The notes: a model not told the origin generated them from the sequence alone. A stretch of DNA of 64,000 nucleotides from Mycetohabitans sp. B8 (GCF_021991875.1 NZ_JAHLKR010000022.1:1-64000), one strand, 5' to 3'; positions 10,229 to 22,499 are shown, counted from the first letter of the stretch. A program made the numbers and translations.

Positions 10229-11492
10229 AACAAAGCTCCTATTTAGGCGACCGAGCAGGCGACCGAGCGACCTAATATTTAGTAGGTTTACTAATCGATA
10301 TAACGACGCAATCAGAATCTCTCGTTGTTCTTCGGGAACCACTACGGCTTTTATGACACGTCGCGTGCAATCCTTAGCCATTCACTGCAGCGATCAAGAC
10401 CACTCATCGGCACGCGTCAGTGCGTCCCTCGTGCCACTTGGCCAGCCAATGCGCACGCCACGACCAATTGATATCAAGCTTTAGCGAAAAAACTGGGCAT
10501 AACACGCGTGATACTGCACGCGAATGGGCGTTACAGTCGGTCAAGCAAGATAGTTAAAAAGAACAGGGCAAGCCAGTGCGTCGCGCGGCGCCATCGGGTT
10601 CAGAACTGGGGTACTTCTTCATTTTTCCCTCCAGACATTACTTAATTTACCCATACGGCTACGGTAACGCACCCGTTCCTTGACCAATCAGCTTGACGTT
10701 CACTGCTTCACGTCTCGCAAACACTGTGCCCAACTGTCAAGAGCCGCTACAAAGCTTCAGGTAACTGCAACGCTTAGCGCCTGGTTGAAAGACTGCAAAG
10801 CGCCCGCCATCATGCATTCCATTTCATTATCTTTGCTTAAACGACAGATTTTGAACGAATGAAACAATGAATTAAAACTTTCAACCAAAGGCCGCATGAT
10901 CGCCCGCGAGATGGATGCAGTATGGTTTAAGGGCGTATCGGAGGTCACCGTTCGTGACCAGAAAAGGCTAAGCGGGCAACATTGGAACTTCGATATCGCC
11001 CCGCATGACCGTACTACCGCCAATGGACAAGCAGCGTCGGTATCCCGCCCTGGCGTTGACAGGGATTCACGCCCTTGAACGAGCAGCCCATAGAACGTGA
11101 GGTGTTTCCGATACTGCCTCATCCAGGCGGGATCTTCGGAACACGGCGGCGAACGGCGACTTCATAAGGTGTGCGATGACGCTCCATGCCGAGAAATAGG
11201 CCAAACTTGACGAAACAGGGCCCCAGTGGGTACCACGCTTGCTAGCATCGTATCAAGGTGCCCCAATGGGTGCGTTAGTCCACCGGCTATGGCGGTTGTC
11301 CGATACGCAAAGAGTTGCGCATCATGCTCCTCTACAGCGCTTAACGCTACCACTACCAGATCATCGGTGGATAAAGCGCTACATTACTTGCCAGAGGCTT
11401 GGGCAAAACAATCGCAGGAGCAAAGAGCCAGAACTTTTTTGAGCCTAGACACAGTGAACGTCCATCGTCCATGACCGTTAAAGGAGAAGCCC
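10229..11492. other. Divergent intergenic region between the NRPS and the pyrrole cassette, no confident gene
   Basis: About 1.26 kb, visibly richer in A and T than its neighbours. Short open frames occur on both strands, for example 10757-11122 minus (121 codons) and 10680-10862 plus (60 codons). None has a convincing ribosome site or a composition I recognise. The minus-strand frame in phase with the NRPS stays open back to an ATG at 10381. The region must hold the promoters of both divergent transcripts. A tandem GGCGACCGAGC repeat (about 10246-10269) and a small palindrome lie close to the NRPS start. I saw no MbtH gene, regulator gene or clear mobile element. Confidence 0.6.
10279..10294. 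promoter_or_regulatory. Palindrome TTAGTA-N4-TACTAA upstream of the NRPS
   Basis: A perfect 6-bp inverted repeat with a 4-bp spacer lies about 50 bp upstream of the NRPS start codon, within an AT-rich patch. Its size and place suit a small operator or promoter-proximal binding site. No known operator consensus is matched, so the role is inferred from position only. Confidence 0.3.
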
Positions 11493-11747
11493 ATGTCTGA
11501 TACCTTGGCGAAAATTCGTGCTTTTGTGATCAACACTATCTTAAAAGAAAATAACTCGGATATTGCTGACGATTTAAATCTGAAGGAGTCAGGGCTGCTT
11601 TCATCCTTGGCAACCATGCGCCTGGTCTCGTTTGTGGAGGATGAATTCGGCATCATCGTCGGTGTCAGCGACCCGAGGACGCGCTTCACTACGATTCGTG
11701 AGATCGCGTGCTATGTGGATGAATATTTGGCGGAAATTGAAAAATGA
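11493..11747 (+). CDS. Free acyl/peptidyl carrier protein (PltL/RedO-like)
   Basis: An 84-residue stand-alone carrier protein with a strong ribosome site (AAAGGAG) before the ATG. The helix-2 region reads ESGLLSSLATM, so Ser38 is the likely phosphopantetheine site. The usual Asp just before that Ser is replaced by Ser. The following stretch, RLVSFVEDEFGI, is typical of carriers paired with amino-acyl ligases. Its stop overlaps the start of the ligase gene by four bases (ATGA), so the two are translationally coupled. By analogy with PltL and RedO it would hold L-proline as a thioester during oxidation to the pyrrole and then deliver pyrrole-2-carboxyl to the NRPS. The substrate is inferred from the neighbours. 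Confidence 0.88.
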   Translation: MSDTLAKIRAFVINTILKENNSDIADDLNLKESGLLSSLATMRLVSFVEDEFGIIVGVSDPRTRFTTIREIACYVDEYLAEIEK

Positions 11748-13348
11748 CGACCGACATTGTGCCGCGGGGGCAACAGTCCGAGCTGCCAGCGAACTTAGCA
11801 AAATACTTAGACGATACGACAGCGCGACAGCCGAGTGCTCGTGCGCTCGTCGATTCCGACGGATCCGCGTTGAGCTATGAAGAACTTTCCGCAGCCGCCG
11901 ATAGGATCGCCGTTTTTCTTTATCGCAAGGGGATTGTGGCAGGGGATCGTGTCGGGCTTTTCATGCGCAAAAGCGCGCAGACTCTCGCGGCCATCTTCGG
12001 CATACTCCGTCTAGGCGCGGCCTATGTGCCCACAGACGTGAGCAGCTCAGGCACGCGTGCAGCCACTCTATTCAGCGATTGTGATGTTCAGATCATCTTC
12101 ACCGACCCCGAATCAGCGCGACATTTAACACAACACGCACCCCAGCTTGAACCTCGCGTGGTGGTAATACGACCTCGTCACGAGGAAAAGAACGACACAG
12201 ATGAAAGCTGGCAGACGCTGGATATGCTGCACGGCGAAAAACACGCGTACCCACGCAGCCCGCCGGATGCGAACCGGCTTGCCTACATCCTTTACACCTC
12301 TGGTTCCTCCGGGGCACCCAAAGGGGTCGCAATAAGCCAGCGCAACGCGGTGAGCTTCGTCGAATGGGCTTCTGCTGCCTTCAATGTAACAGCACAAGAC
12401 CAGGTATCCAGCCACGCCCCATTGCACTTCGACCTGTCGATCTTTGACCTCTATGTCTCCGTTAAGAACGGCGCATGCATTCACCTGATCGACACCGACC
12501 TTGCTGCAAGCCCACGTCATCTCGCCACATTCCTATCCACCCGGGCGATCACGGTTTGGTATTCGGCGCCGGCCATTCTAGGTATGCTGGCCGAACAGCA
12601 CAAGGGGCGCAGCCCTGCTCCGAACCGGCTACGGCTCGTGCTCTTCGCCGGCGAAGTCTTCCCCATCGCGAAGTTGCGCATGTTGATGCAGCTGTGGCCC
12701 AAACCAGCCTACTACAATCTGTACGGCCCCACCGAGACCAACGTGTGCACTGCCTACCGTGTACCCACACCCATACCGGCACAGCGCGTCGAACCGTTGC
12801 CGATCGGTCATCCTTGCGACCACTGCGACACGATCGTCGTGGATGAGCATCAACGACCGGTACCCGACGGTCAACCCGGCCTGCTGTGCGTCGCAGGGCC
12901 GTCTGTCGTGACCGGCTATTGGAATGCTGCCGAGAAAACGGCTCAGCGATTTTTCCAACTCGACGGCCAACGCTGGTACAACACCGGGGACATCGTTCGC
13001 TCCTCGTGCGAAGGCTACCTCTTCCTGGGTCGGCTTGATCGTATGATTAAGCGTCATGGATACCGGATTGAATTGGATGAGATTGAATCATGCCTGACAG
13101 CCCACCCTGAACTGACCGCCTGCGCGGTGGTCAGCTCCGGTTCCAACGGGAACACCACCATCACGGCATTTGTCGTGGCCCGCGATGCCCCGGTCTGCCC
13201 AACAGATTTGGGTCGGTTCTGCTACAACCGACTCGCACGGTACATGGTGCCCGACCAATTCCGCTACCTTCCTGATCTGCCCCGCACCTCGACGGGCAAA
13301 ATCCACTACCCACTTTTGGAGCGTCAGTGCGATGCCGAACCCACTTGA
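11744..13348 (+). CDS. Stand-alone adenylation enzyme, probable L-prolyl-AMP ligase (PltF/RedM-like)
   Basis: A 534-residue ANL-superfamily enzyme with a single adenylation domain. The P-loop-like motif ILYTSGSSGAPKGV, the YGPTET motif, the YNTGD motif and the C-terminal STGKIHYP lysine are all present. Pocket residues read from HFDLSIFDLY, VWYSAP, VLFAGE and YNLYGPTETNVC give D-L-F-Y-L-A-L-V-C. That resembles what I recall for prolyl ligases of pyoluteorin and prodigiosin pathways. It would activate L-proline with ATP and load the free carrier protein encoded just upstream. It overlaps the carrier gene by four bases and the dehydrogenase gene by seventeen, so the three genes form one tight operon. 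No C, T or thioesterase domain is fused to it. Confidence 0.88.
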   Translation: MTTDIVPRGQQSELPANLAKYLDDTTARQPSARALVDSDGSALSYEELSAAADRIAVFLYRKGIVAGDRVGLFMRKSAQTLAAIFGILRLGAAYVPTDVSSSGTRAATLFSDCDVQIIFTDPESARHLTQHAPQLEPRVVVIRPRHEEKNDTDESWQTLDMLHGEKHAYPRSPPDANRLAYILYTSGSSGAPKGVAISQRNAVSFVEWASAAFNVTAQDQVSSHAPLHFDLSIFDLYVSVKNGACIHLIDTDLAASPRHLATFLSTRAITVWYSAPAILGMLAEQHKGRSPAPNRLRLVLFAGEVFPIAKLRMLMQLWPKPAYYNLYGPTETNVCTAYRVPTPIPAQRVEPLPIGHPCDHCDTIVVDEHQRPVPDGQPGLLCVAGPSVVTGYWNAAEKTAQRFFQLDGQRWYNTGDIVRSSCEGYLFLGRLDRMIKRHGYRIELDEIESCLTAHPELTACAVVSSGSNGNTTITAFVVARDAPVCPTDLGRFCYNRLARYMVPDQFRYLPDLPRTSTGKIHYPLLERQCDAEPT

Positions 13349-14477
13349 TGAACGACGAATCGCGCTGCGCGAACATGCCGCATGTTTTGCCCGCGACCAG
13401 CTCAGTACAGACATCGCAACCTCCGACCGTGCCAGCACTTTTCATCGGGACGGCTGGCACCGATGCGCAGAATTTGGCCTGTTCAGTATGGCCATACCCG
13501 AGAATTGCGGGGGAGCGGGCGCGCCTCTGTCCGAGCTGCTTGCAGTCATGGAAGGCCTGGGGTACGGCAGCGAAGACTTGGGACTACTGTTCTCACTCAA
13601 CGCTCACCTGTGGACCGTCGCCCTGCCGCTGGCCCTCCACGGCACGCCGCCCCAGCGTTTGCGCTTTCTGCCAGGCTTGATGGATGGCTCGTTGATTGGC
13701 GCCAATGCCTCGACGGAAGACGAAGCAGGCTCGGACGTGTTCTCCATGCGCACCCAAGCTGTACGAGACGGCGACAGCTATGTCCTGAACGGTTCGAAAA
13801 CCTACATCACCAACGCCCCCATCGCTGATCTGTGCGTCGTCTACGCCACAATCGACCCCACGCTCGGTCCACTTGGCGTCACCGCGTTCCTAGTCGAGAC
13901 GACCAACCCGGGCCTGGACCTGAGCCCACCTTTGGAAAAGATGGGACTGCGCACCGCACAGATGGGCCGGATCACGCTCAACGACTGCCGTGTCTCGGCC
14001 GATGCGATACTGGGGCGGGAGGGACGAGGCGTCAAGGTCTTTGAAAGTGCCATGGAATATGAACGTGGATGTATTCTTGCCATCACGTTGGGTGCCATGC
14101 GTCGCCACCTTGAAGCATGTGTTACCCACGCGCGTACCCGCCGCCAGTTCGGCCAACCTATTGGAAAGAATCAGGCCGTCTCCCATCGCCTCGCCGACAT
14201 GAAAGTCAACCTAGATGCCGCGTGCGAACTCGTCTACCGGGTAGGGCGACTCAAGGATGCGGGCAAAGATGCCACACTGGAAGCGGCCTGTGCGAAGCTA
14301 TTCGTCTCTGAGACGTACACTCAGTTCTCGATAGACGCACTGCGAATTTACGGAGCACAAGGCTACCTCGCCCAAAGCCCCACTGAAAGAGGGCTGCGCG
14401 ACGCCATCGCATCCATCATCTATTCGGGGACTTCCGATATTCAACGCAACATCATTGCCACCGAACTGGGATTATGA
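13332..14477 (+). CDS. Acyl-CoA dehydrogenase-family flavoprotein, probable prolyl-S-carrier dehydrogenase (PltE/RedW-like)
   Basis: A 381-residue protein with the full acyl-CoA dehydrogenase fold. It has the N-terminal helical domain, the NASTEDEAGSD substrate/flavin loop, the GSKTYITNAPIADL strand region and the C-terminal GAQGYL and IYSGTSDIQRNIIA flavin-binding signatures. The Glu in MEYERG sits where isovaleryl-CoA and prolyl-carrier dehydrogenases have their catalytic base. I chose the ATG at 13332, which overlaps the ligase gene by 17 bases; the open frame continues to 13170, but that stretch lies inside the ligase. In this context the enzyme would oxidise carrier-bound proline to pyrrolyl-2-carboxyl using FAD. 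An ordinary fatty-acid role is less likely given the tight operon. Confidence 0.88.
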   Translation: MPNPLDERRIALREHAACFARDQLSTDIATSDRASTFHRDGWHRCAEFGLFSMAIPENCGGAGAPLSELLAVMEGLGYGSEDLGLLFSLNAHLWTVALPLALHGTPPQRLRFLPGLMDGSLIGANASTEDEAGSDVFSMRTQAVRDGDSYVLNGSKTYITNAPIADLCVVYATIDPTLGPLGVTAFLVETTNPGLDLSPPLEKMGLRTAQMGRITLNDCRVSADAILGREGRGVKVFESAMEYERGCILAITLGAMRRHLEACVTHARTRRQFGQPIGKNQAVSHRLADMKVNLDAACELVYRVGRLKDAGKDATLEAACAKLFVSETYTQFSIDALRIYGAQGYLAQSPTERGLRDAIASIIYSGTSDIQRNIIATELGL

Positions 14478-14719
14478 ACTGACATAGCGATGCGCCAGCG
14501 CAGCGATCGAATCAGGCACGTGTCGCTGTGCGCGCTGCGCGGCCGCGCGGCACTGAGTCCACGGGTAAGGCAGACGGGCTGCAGATGTCAGCGTTTTTTA
14601 CTGTCTCCTTAATTGAAGCGCTATACAACAAGAAATCCATAGGCAGCCATGCGCCGCAGCGGGCCGGCATCGTGAGCGGACGATGGTAAAATCAGCGGCC
14701 CCTATCATTTACGCTCGGC

Positions 14720-15658
14720 ATGAAACGTTCATCGACGATGACGCCGCACGATGCGCTCTTCAAGAAGTTCCTCACGCATCCGGACACCGCGCGGGATTTT
14801 TTAACCCTGCATTTGCCCACACAGTGGTTGGCGCAGTGCGACCTGGACACGTTGCAGCTGGAGTCGGGCAGCTTTGTCGAGGAGGATCTGCGCGCTTACT
14901 ATTCGGACGTACTGTGGTCGCTGCAGACCCGGCAGGGCGAGGGGTATGTCTATGCGCTGATCGAGCATCAAAGCCGGCCGGAGCGTCATATGGCGTTTCG
15001 GCTCATGCGTTACGCGGTGGCGGCCATGCAGCGCCATCTAGAGGCTGGGCATGATCGGCTGCCGCTGGTCATCCCGATTCTGTTTTATCATGGGCAGGTC
15101 AGTCCGTATCCGTACTCGATGCGGTGGCTGGACAGCTTCGAGGCGCCTGAGCTGGCCTCGCAGCTGTATGCGGGGGCCTTTCCGCTGGTGGACGTCACGG
15201 TGATTCCGGACGATGAAATCATCACGCATCGGCGCATGGCGATGCTGGAACTGCTGCAAAAGCATATCCGGCAACGCGATTTGGCGACGCTGCTGGAGCA
15301 ACTGGCAACGCTGTTGACCGCGGGGTACACTACGCACGAGCAATTGGTGTCGCTGATGCACTATATGCTGCAGTGGGGCGACACGACGGATCCGGAGCGA
15401 TTTATGCGAGAGTTGGCGATCCGTTCCCCGCAACACGAGGAGGTTTTGATGACGATTGCACAAAAGCTTGAGCAAAAAGGTCTGGAGCGCGGCCGTATGC
15501 TGGGACGTGAAGAAGGGCGCGAAGAAGGACGTGAAGAAGGGCACAAGGAAGCCGCGCTGAAGATCGCGCGCACGTTGCTAGAAAACGGCTTGGAGCGCGA
15601 GACGGTCAAGCGTATGACAGGCTTGTCCGAAGCCGACATGAAGCAAATCTGTCACTAA
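14720..15658 (+). CDS. Rpn/YhgA-family recombination-promoting nuclease (putative transposase)
   Basis: A 312-residue protein opening with TPHDALFKKFLTHPD, the hallmark start of the Rpn (YhgA-like, PF04754 type) family. A PD-(D/E)XK-like core is visible as YYSDVLW followed by ALIEHQS, giving the acidic residues and the E-x-Q element. The C-terminal part has a charged GREEG triple repeat near residues 254-270, probably a helical linker, then a short helical tail. Family members in E. coli are DNA endonucleases that raise RecA-independent recombination. The start could also be the ATG at 14738, since neither has a clear ribosome site. It stands alone, between the pyrrole cassette and an IS remnant, as expected for a mobile-element-linked gene. 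Confidence 0.85.
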   Translation: MKRSSTMTPHDALFKKFLTHPDTARDFLTLHLPTQWLAQCDLDTLQLESGSFVEEDLRAYYSDVLWSLQTRQGEGYVYALIEHQSRPERHMAFRLMRYAVAAMQRHLEAGHDRLPLVIPILFYHGQVSPYPYSMRWLDSFEAPELASQLYAGAFPLVDVTVIPDDEIITHRRMAMLELLQKHIRQRDLATLLEQLATLLTAGYTTHEQLVSLMHYMLQWGDTTDPERFMRELAIRSPQHEEVLMTIAQKLEQKGLERGRMLGREEGREEGREEGHKEAALKIARTLLENGLERETVKRMTGLSEADMKQICH

Positions 15659-15695
15659 TCCTCCGAGCCATTCAGGGCTTAGGCCCTAATGCCGT

Positions 15696-15925
15696 TCAGT
15701 TAAGGTCCCGGGTCGGGTACCGAACGGTGTAGCGAAAAGGTCTGGACTTGACGGCCAGAGTGCAACTGCGCCCGGGCCGTTTTTCGTTGGAAAGCTGCTT
15801 GAGCCGTTCGCGCAGGCGCGCGAGCAGCGCTGGGAGCTTGCCATACGAGCGCGTCACCGCTGCCCATGTCATTTCGTACTGGATCGTATGCAATGCGCGC
15901 ACGAAGCTCAGTTCGTCGGGAGCAT
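15696..15925 (-). pseudogene. IS4-like transposase, C-terminal remnant
   Basis: The minus-strand frame encodes about 75 residues beginning ELSFVRALHTIQYEMTWAAV and ending RYTVRYPTRDLN. The text looks like the last part of IS4-type transposases common in Burkholderiaceae (the YGKLPALLARLRERLKQL helix is characteristic). Upstream the frame is closed by a stop near 15948, and the catalytic DDE core is absent. Recognition is from memory of the family, not from a search. Confidence 0.6.
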
Positions 15926-16439
15926 GCCCGGCTGAGCCGACCCCGAGAAGTTAGCGACACTTTCGGGGTGCTACTTGAGGAAATACATAGAGCAAGAAAA
16001 GGATGCGGCTTTATGAAATTCATCGCCGTTCTCGGGCAAGCGCAGCGCACACTGCCGTATCTACTTCGACAGCGTTTCGTTCGGTCCTTCGTGCTTTTGA
16101 GCAGTTCGCGCGCCACGGGGACACGGTGCGTGGGTGACACGCGCTGCAAGAGGGGTTTGGAGCGCGCGAACCCAGAACTGCTGAAGGAAAGCGCTGACGG
16201 TTACGCGTGCGCGTGATCTCCCGGTTCCACTGACTGATTGCACTGGCGGCGTTGACCTGGCGGAACGAGCTGAGGGTGAACGCGGCGACATCAAACGACA
16301 GCATGCGCGTTGGGCCAAGGAATAGCGGAAAGCGCTCACCGACTCAATGACCACGCATTCGACGGTTTATCGGGCCGCCATTATTGACCTGTCAAAAGGT
16401 AACGCGTTCGCCGATAAGATACGCAACGCGCAAAAAGCT
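15926..16439. other. Intergenic debris between the IS remnant and ssb, no confident gene
   Basis: About 0.5 kb without a gene I can support. A bulged inverted repeat (CCCCGA at 15941 pairing with TCGGGG at 15963) may be an element end. A minus-strand frame at 16020-16304 (94 codons) and a plus-strand frame ending at 16216 lack ribosome sites and recognisable motifs. With the transposase tail next door, this is probably worn mobile-element sequence. Confidence 0.45.
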
Positions 16440-16484
16440 GTAAATAAAAAGCCTGCCACCACGGGGGCGCAGGCCTTTATTTAC
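16440..16484. terminator. Bidirectional terminator downstream of ssb
   Basis: A long hairpin: GTAAATAAA and GCCTGC on the left pair with GCAGGC and TTATTTAC on the right, around a short GC-rich loop. The A/T arms provide U-tracts on both strands. It lies 18 bases past the ssb stop codon on the minus strand. Confidence 0.85.
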
Positions 16485-16502
16485 AGAGGAAAAAGATAAC
16501 CT

Positions 16503-17045
16503 TCAGAACGGAATATCGTCGTCCATCTCATCGAACCCGCCGCCGGCAGGCGCGCTGGGCCGGTTCGCCCCACCGCCTGCACCCTGGCGTGCGCCACCCG
16601 AGCCACGTGTCCCCCCAGCGCCGCCGCCTTCGCCTCGCGAAGAGCCGCCCGACGCGCCGCCGCCAAAGTCATCGCCGCCGCCTGAGCCGCCGCCACCACC
16701 GCCCGAGCCGCCACGGCCGCCCAACATCTGCATGCTGTCCGCGACGATTTCGGTCGAGTAACGGTCTTGGCCGCTCTGATCCTGCCATTTGCGGGTGCGG
16801 ATACGCCCTTCGACGTACACTGGCGAGCCCTTCTTCAGGTATTCGGCTGCGATCTCCGCCAAGCGGCCGAAGAACACCACGCGGTGCCACTCGGTCAGTT
16901 CCTTAAATTCGCCCGATGCCTTGTCCTTGTACCGGTCCGTCGTGGCCAGTCGAATGTTGGTCACTGCATCGCCGCTTGGCAGGTAGCGCGTTTCCGGGTC
17001 GGCGCCGAGATTGCCGACGAGAATCACTTTGTTGACGGATGCCAT
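16503..17045 (-). CDS. ssb: Single-stranded DNA-binding protein
   Basis: A 180-residue SSB. Residues 1-110 form the OB fold (it starts [20 protein letters not shown]). A glycine-rich linker of about 55 residues follows, and the acidic tail ends DDDIPF, the docking peptide for replication and repair partners. GGAGAAAGG precedes the ATG. The gene lies 54 bp downstream of the MFS gene on the same strand and opposite uvrA, a common Burkholderia arrangement. A strong terminator follows. Confidence 0.97.
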   Translation of the reverse strand: MASVNKVILVGNLGADPETRYLPSGDAVTNIRLATTDRYKDKASGEFKELTEWHRVVFFGRLAEIAAEYLKKGSPVYVEGRIRTRKWQDQSGQDRYSTEIVADSMQMLGGRGGSGGGGGGSGGGDDFGGGASGGSSRGEGGGAGGTRGSGGARQGAGGGANRPSAPAGGGFDEMDDDIPF

Positions 17046-17099
17046 ATGCCTTTCTCCAGTTTGGTTCGATACGCGTTACACGAGGCGTCGGATGTGCGG

Positions 17100-18305
17100 T
17101 CAATGCGCGCCGCGGCTGCCCGCAGGCGGCGGCACCTTCATCGGGGCCGCGATTATAAGCCACGTGAACACCAGCACGGAACAGGCCAGGAATACTGACG
17201 CATCGCCATGCAACTTGAGCAGCCAGCCCCCCATCACGCCACCCAGCGCGAGCCCGAGCGCCTGCGTCGTGTTGTAGACGCCCATCGCGGCGCCCTTGCG
17301 GGTACCCGGCGCGAGCTTCGATACCATCGACGGCTGCGACGCTTCGAGCACGTTGAAGCCGGTAAAGTAGACGAGCAAGATAGCCGCCACCGCGATCATC
17401 GCATGGCTGGCCTGGGACAGCGCAAGCTGGCCGATCAGGATAGCGACGATGCCCGAGAGCATCACGGCCTTCATCCGGCCCCGCTTCTCGGCCGCAATAA
17501 TCGCCGGCACCATCAACACGAACGCCAATGCCATGACCGGCAGATAGATCTTCCAGTGCGACGCGACCGGCAGCCCGGCGCCGACCAGAATCCGCGGCAC
17601 GACGACGAACAGCGCGGTCTGCGTCGCGTGTAGCGCGAACACGCCGAAGTTCATCCGCAGCAGTTCGCGGTGATGCAGCACCTCAGCGAACGGCGCCTTG
17701 ACGTGGACCGGCGGTGACGCCGGATCAGGCACGATCCACAGCACCACTGCAATCGCCAACACCGACAGTACGCCGATCGCCGCGAACAACCCGCTCATGC
17801 CAATCACCGCATACAGCACCGGCGCACCGACAATGGCCACCGCAAACGAGACGCCAATACTGCCGCCGACCATCGCCATTGCCTTCGTGCGATGATGCTC
17901 GCTGGTCAGGTCGGCAATCAGCGCGAGCACGGCCGACGAGATCGCACCTGCGCCCTGCAGCGCGCGGCCGGCGATGATCCAGTGGATAGTGTCCGCGAGC
18001 GCGGCCACCGCGGCCCCGAGCGCGAAGATCGCCAACCCGGCGACGATCACCGGCTTGCGCCCGATGCGGTCGGACAACCATCCGTAGAAAATATACAACG
18101 CCGCCTGCGTCACGCCGTAGATGCCCAACGCGATACCGACGAGCACCGTGTCGTCGCCGCCCGGGATTGTGTGGGCATAGACGGAGAACACCGGCATGAT
18201 CATGAACAAACCGAGCATGCGCAACGCGAAAACCGACGCGAGTGAGACGGTCGCGCGCAACTCCGGCGCACTCATTCGGGAAGAAGAAGCGGACGACGTG
18301 GACAT
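17100..18305 (-). CDS. Major facilitator superfamily transporter (drug exporter type)
   Basis: About 401 residues with 12 hydrophobic segments. The loop between the second and third segments reads [13 protein letters not shown], the MFS signature (GxLxDRxGRK). The first segment contains [18 protein letters not shown], as in YajR-like and related exporters. The open frame extends upstream to 18572, but that part overlaps uvrA on the other strand and is not membrane-like. I chose the ATG at 18305 (MSTSSA); 18275 or 18325 are possible. It is divergent from uvrA and precedes ssb. The substrate is unknown; export of drugs or metabolites is inferred from the family. Confidence 0.88.
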   Translation of the reverse strand: MSTSSASSSRMSAPELRATVSLASVFALRMLGLFMIMPVFSVYAHTIPGGDDTVLVGIALGIYGVTQAALYIFYGWLSDRIGRKPVIVAGLAIFALGAAVAALADTIHWIIAGRALQGAGAISSAVLALIADLTSEHHRTKAMAMVGGSIGVSFAVAIVGAPVLYAVIGMSGLFAAIGVLSVLAIAVVLWIVPDPASPPVHVKAPFAEVLHHRELLRMNFGVFALHATQTALFVVVPRILVGAGLPVASHWKIYLPVMALAFVLMVPAIIAAEKRGRMKAVMLSGIVAILIGQLALSQASHAMIAVAAILLVYFTGFNVLEASQPSMVSKLAPGTRKGAAMGVYNTTQALGLALGGVMGGWLLKLHGDASVFLACSVLVFTWLIIAAPMKVPPPAGSRGAH

Positions 18306-18441
18306 CGAGATGAATTCCCGTCCATTCATGCACCCTGACCGGGTGTCAGAACTGCCCGTTGGGCGCTGGTACGGCGGTGAGGAAAAGTCGTTATAGTAGC
18401 AGGTTTGGCAGCAACGCCAGCGAAGCCGGCACCATCGCTCA

Positions 18442-21315
<2,874 letters not shown>

Positions 21316-21374
21316 CACATGCGCTACACGGCGCCGACGCACGTGCGCAGAAATAGTCGTAACGAGGATTGGGG

Positions 21375-22499
21375 ATGGCAACAGAATATGAAGCGGCGCG
21401 CCCGAGCAATGGCGGCGACGGACGCGGCTCGACGCAGGGGCCGCGTCCGGTGCGGCCGCTTCCGGCGCGCAACGTGAATCCACCGGGCCATCCGTCATTA
21501 CCCCGGCTCACGCCGGTGGATATCGCCAGCTACCTGTTCATGATCGCCGCGATGGTGCTGGTCATCCAACTGAAGCTGCTCGGCACGCTGCTCGCGGGGC
21601 TACTCGTCTATCAGGTCGTGCACCAGATCGCGCCGCGCCTGGAGCGTCATCTGTCCAGCCAGCGCGCGCGATGGTTCGCGGTCGTGTTCGTCGCCTGCGC
21701 GGTGGTCGCCGTCTTCACCGGCATCTCGCTGGGCATCGCGCAGCATCTAGAAAAGCATGTCACCAGCGTGCAGGCGCTGTTTGAGCAGGTGATGCGGTTC
21801 TTCGATCGGGAGCGTGCGCGACTTCCGGATTGGGCGTTGACGTATCTGCCGAGCAACGCCGCCGAGATCGAATCGAAGATTACTGTCTTGCTGCACTCGC
21901 ACGCGACACAACTGCAGGAGGGCGGCAAGACGGCGATGCGCGGCATCGCGCACGTGCTGCTCGGCATGATCCTTGGTGCGATCGTGGCCGTCGGCGCGCA
22001 CCATCACACAACTCGCGCACCGCTGTCCGAGGCACTGGTCACGCGGGTGTCGCGCTTCGCCGACGCGTTTCGGCGGATCGTGTTTGCGCAGGTCAAGATT
22101 TCAGCGGTCAATGCGTTCTTCACCGGCCTCTACCTGCTTGTCGCACTGCCGCTGTTCCATTCGCAGCTGCCACTATCCAAGACGTTGGTCATCTTCACGT
22201 TCGTAGTCGGCCTGTTGCCGGTGGTCGGCAACCTGATCTCGAACACCGTGATCGTGCTGATCTCGCTGGCTTCCGGGATCGGCGTCGCGATTTCGTCACT
22301 CGCATTCCTGGTCGTGATCCACAAGCTTGAGTATTTCCTGAACGCGCGTATCGTCGGTGGCGAGATCGAGGCCAAGGCGTGGGAACTCCTGATCGCGATG
22401 CTGGTAATGGAAGCGGCGTTTGGGCTGCTTGGCGTCATCGCGGCGCCGATCTTCTATGCCTACATCAAGCGTGAGTTGGTGCTCTCCAAGCTGATTTGA
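21375..22499 (+). CDS. AI-2E/PerM-family membrane protein
   Basis: About 374 residues. A proline-rich, charged N-terminal tail of some 40 residues is followed by seven to eight hydrophobic segments. The C-terminal part, with LVVIHKLEYFLNARIVGGEI and a terminal AAPIFYAYIKREL, is the recognisable AI-2E (TqsA/PerM) family pattern. GAGG lies seven bases upstream of the ATG at 21375; an in-frame TTG at 21369 is less likely. It lies 59 bp after uvrA on the same strand. Family members are homotrimeric exporters or ion transporters; the substrate here is unknown. Confidence 0.88.
   Translation: MATEYEAARPSNGGDGRGSTQGPRPVRPLPARNVNPPGHPSLPRLTPVDIASYLFMIAAMVLVIQLKLLGTLLAGLLVYQVVHQIAPRLERHLSSQRARWFAVVFVACAVVAVFTGISLGIAQHLEKHVTSVQALFEQVMRFFDRERARLPDWALTYLPSNAAEIESKITVLLHSHATQLQEGGKTAMRGIAHVLLGMILGAIVAVGAHHHTTRAPLSEALVTRVSRFADAFRRIVFAQVKISAVNAFFTGLYLLVALPLFHSQLPLSKTLVIFTFVVGLLPVVGNLISNTVIVLISLASGIGVAISSLAFLVVIHKLEYFLNARIVGGEIEAKAWELLIAMLVMEAAFGLLGVIAAPIFYAYIKRELVLSKLI

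Noticed and set aside
10229-10381. In-frame 51-codon N-terminal extension of the NRPS from an ATG at 10381
   Set aside because: No ribosome site there, while AGGAGC precedes the ATG at 10228, which matches a normal C-domain start.
10757-11122. 121-codon minus ORF in the divergent region, considered as a transposase or regulator
   Set aside because: No recognisable motif, no ribosome site and unbalanced composition; left as unassigned.
13170-13331. Longer start of the dehydrogenase gene
   Set aside because: The extra 54 codons lie inside the ligase gene and do not look like acyl-CoA dehydrogenase sequence.
18306-18441. LexA box before uvrA
   Set aside because: I looked for a CTGT-N8-ACAG-type site in the divergent region and found none convincing.
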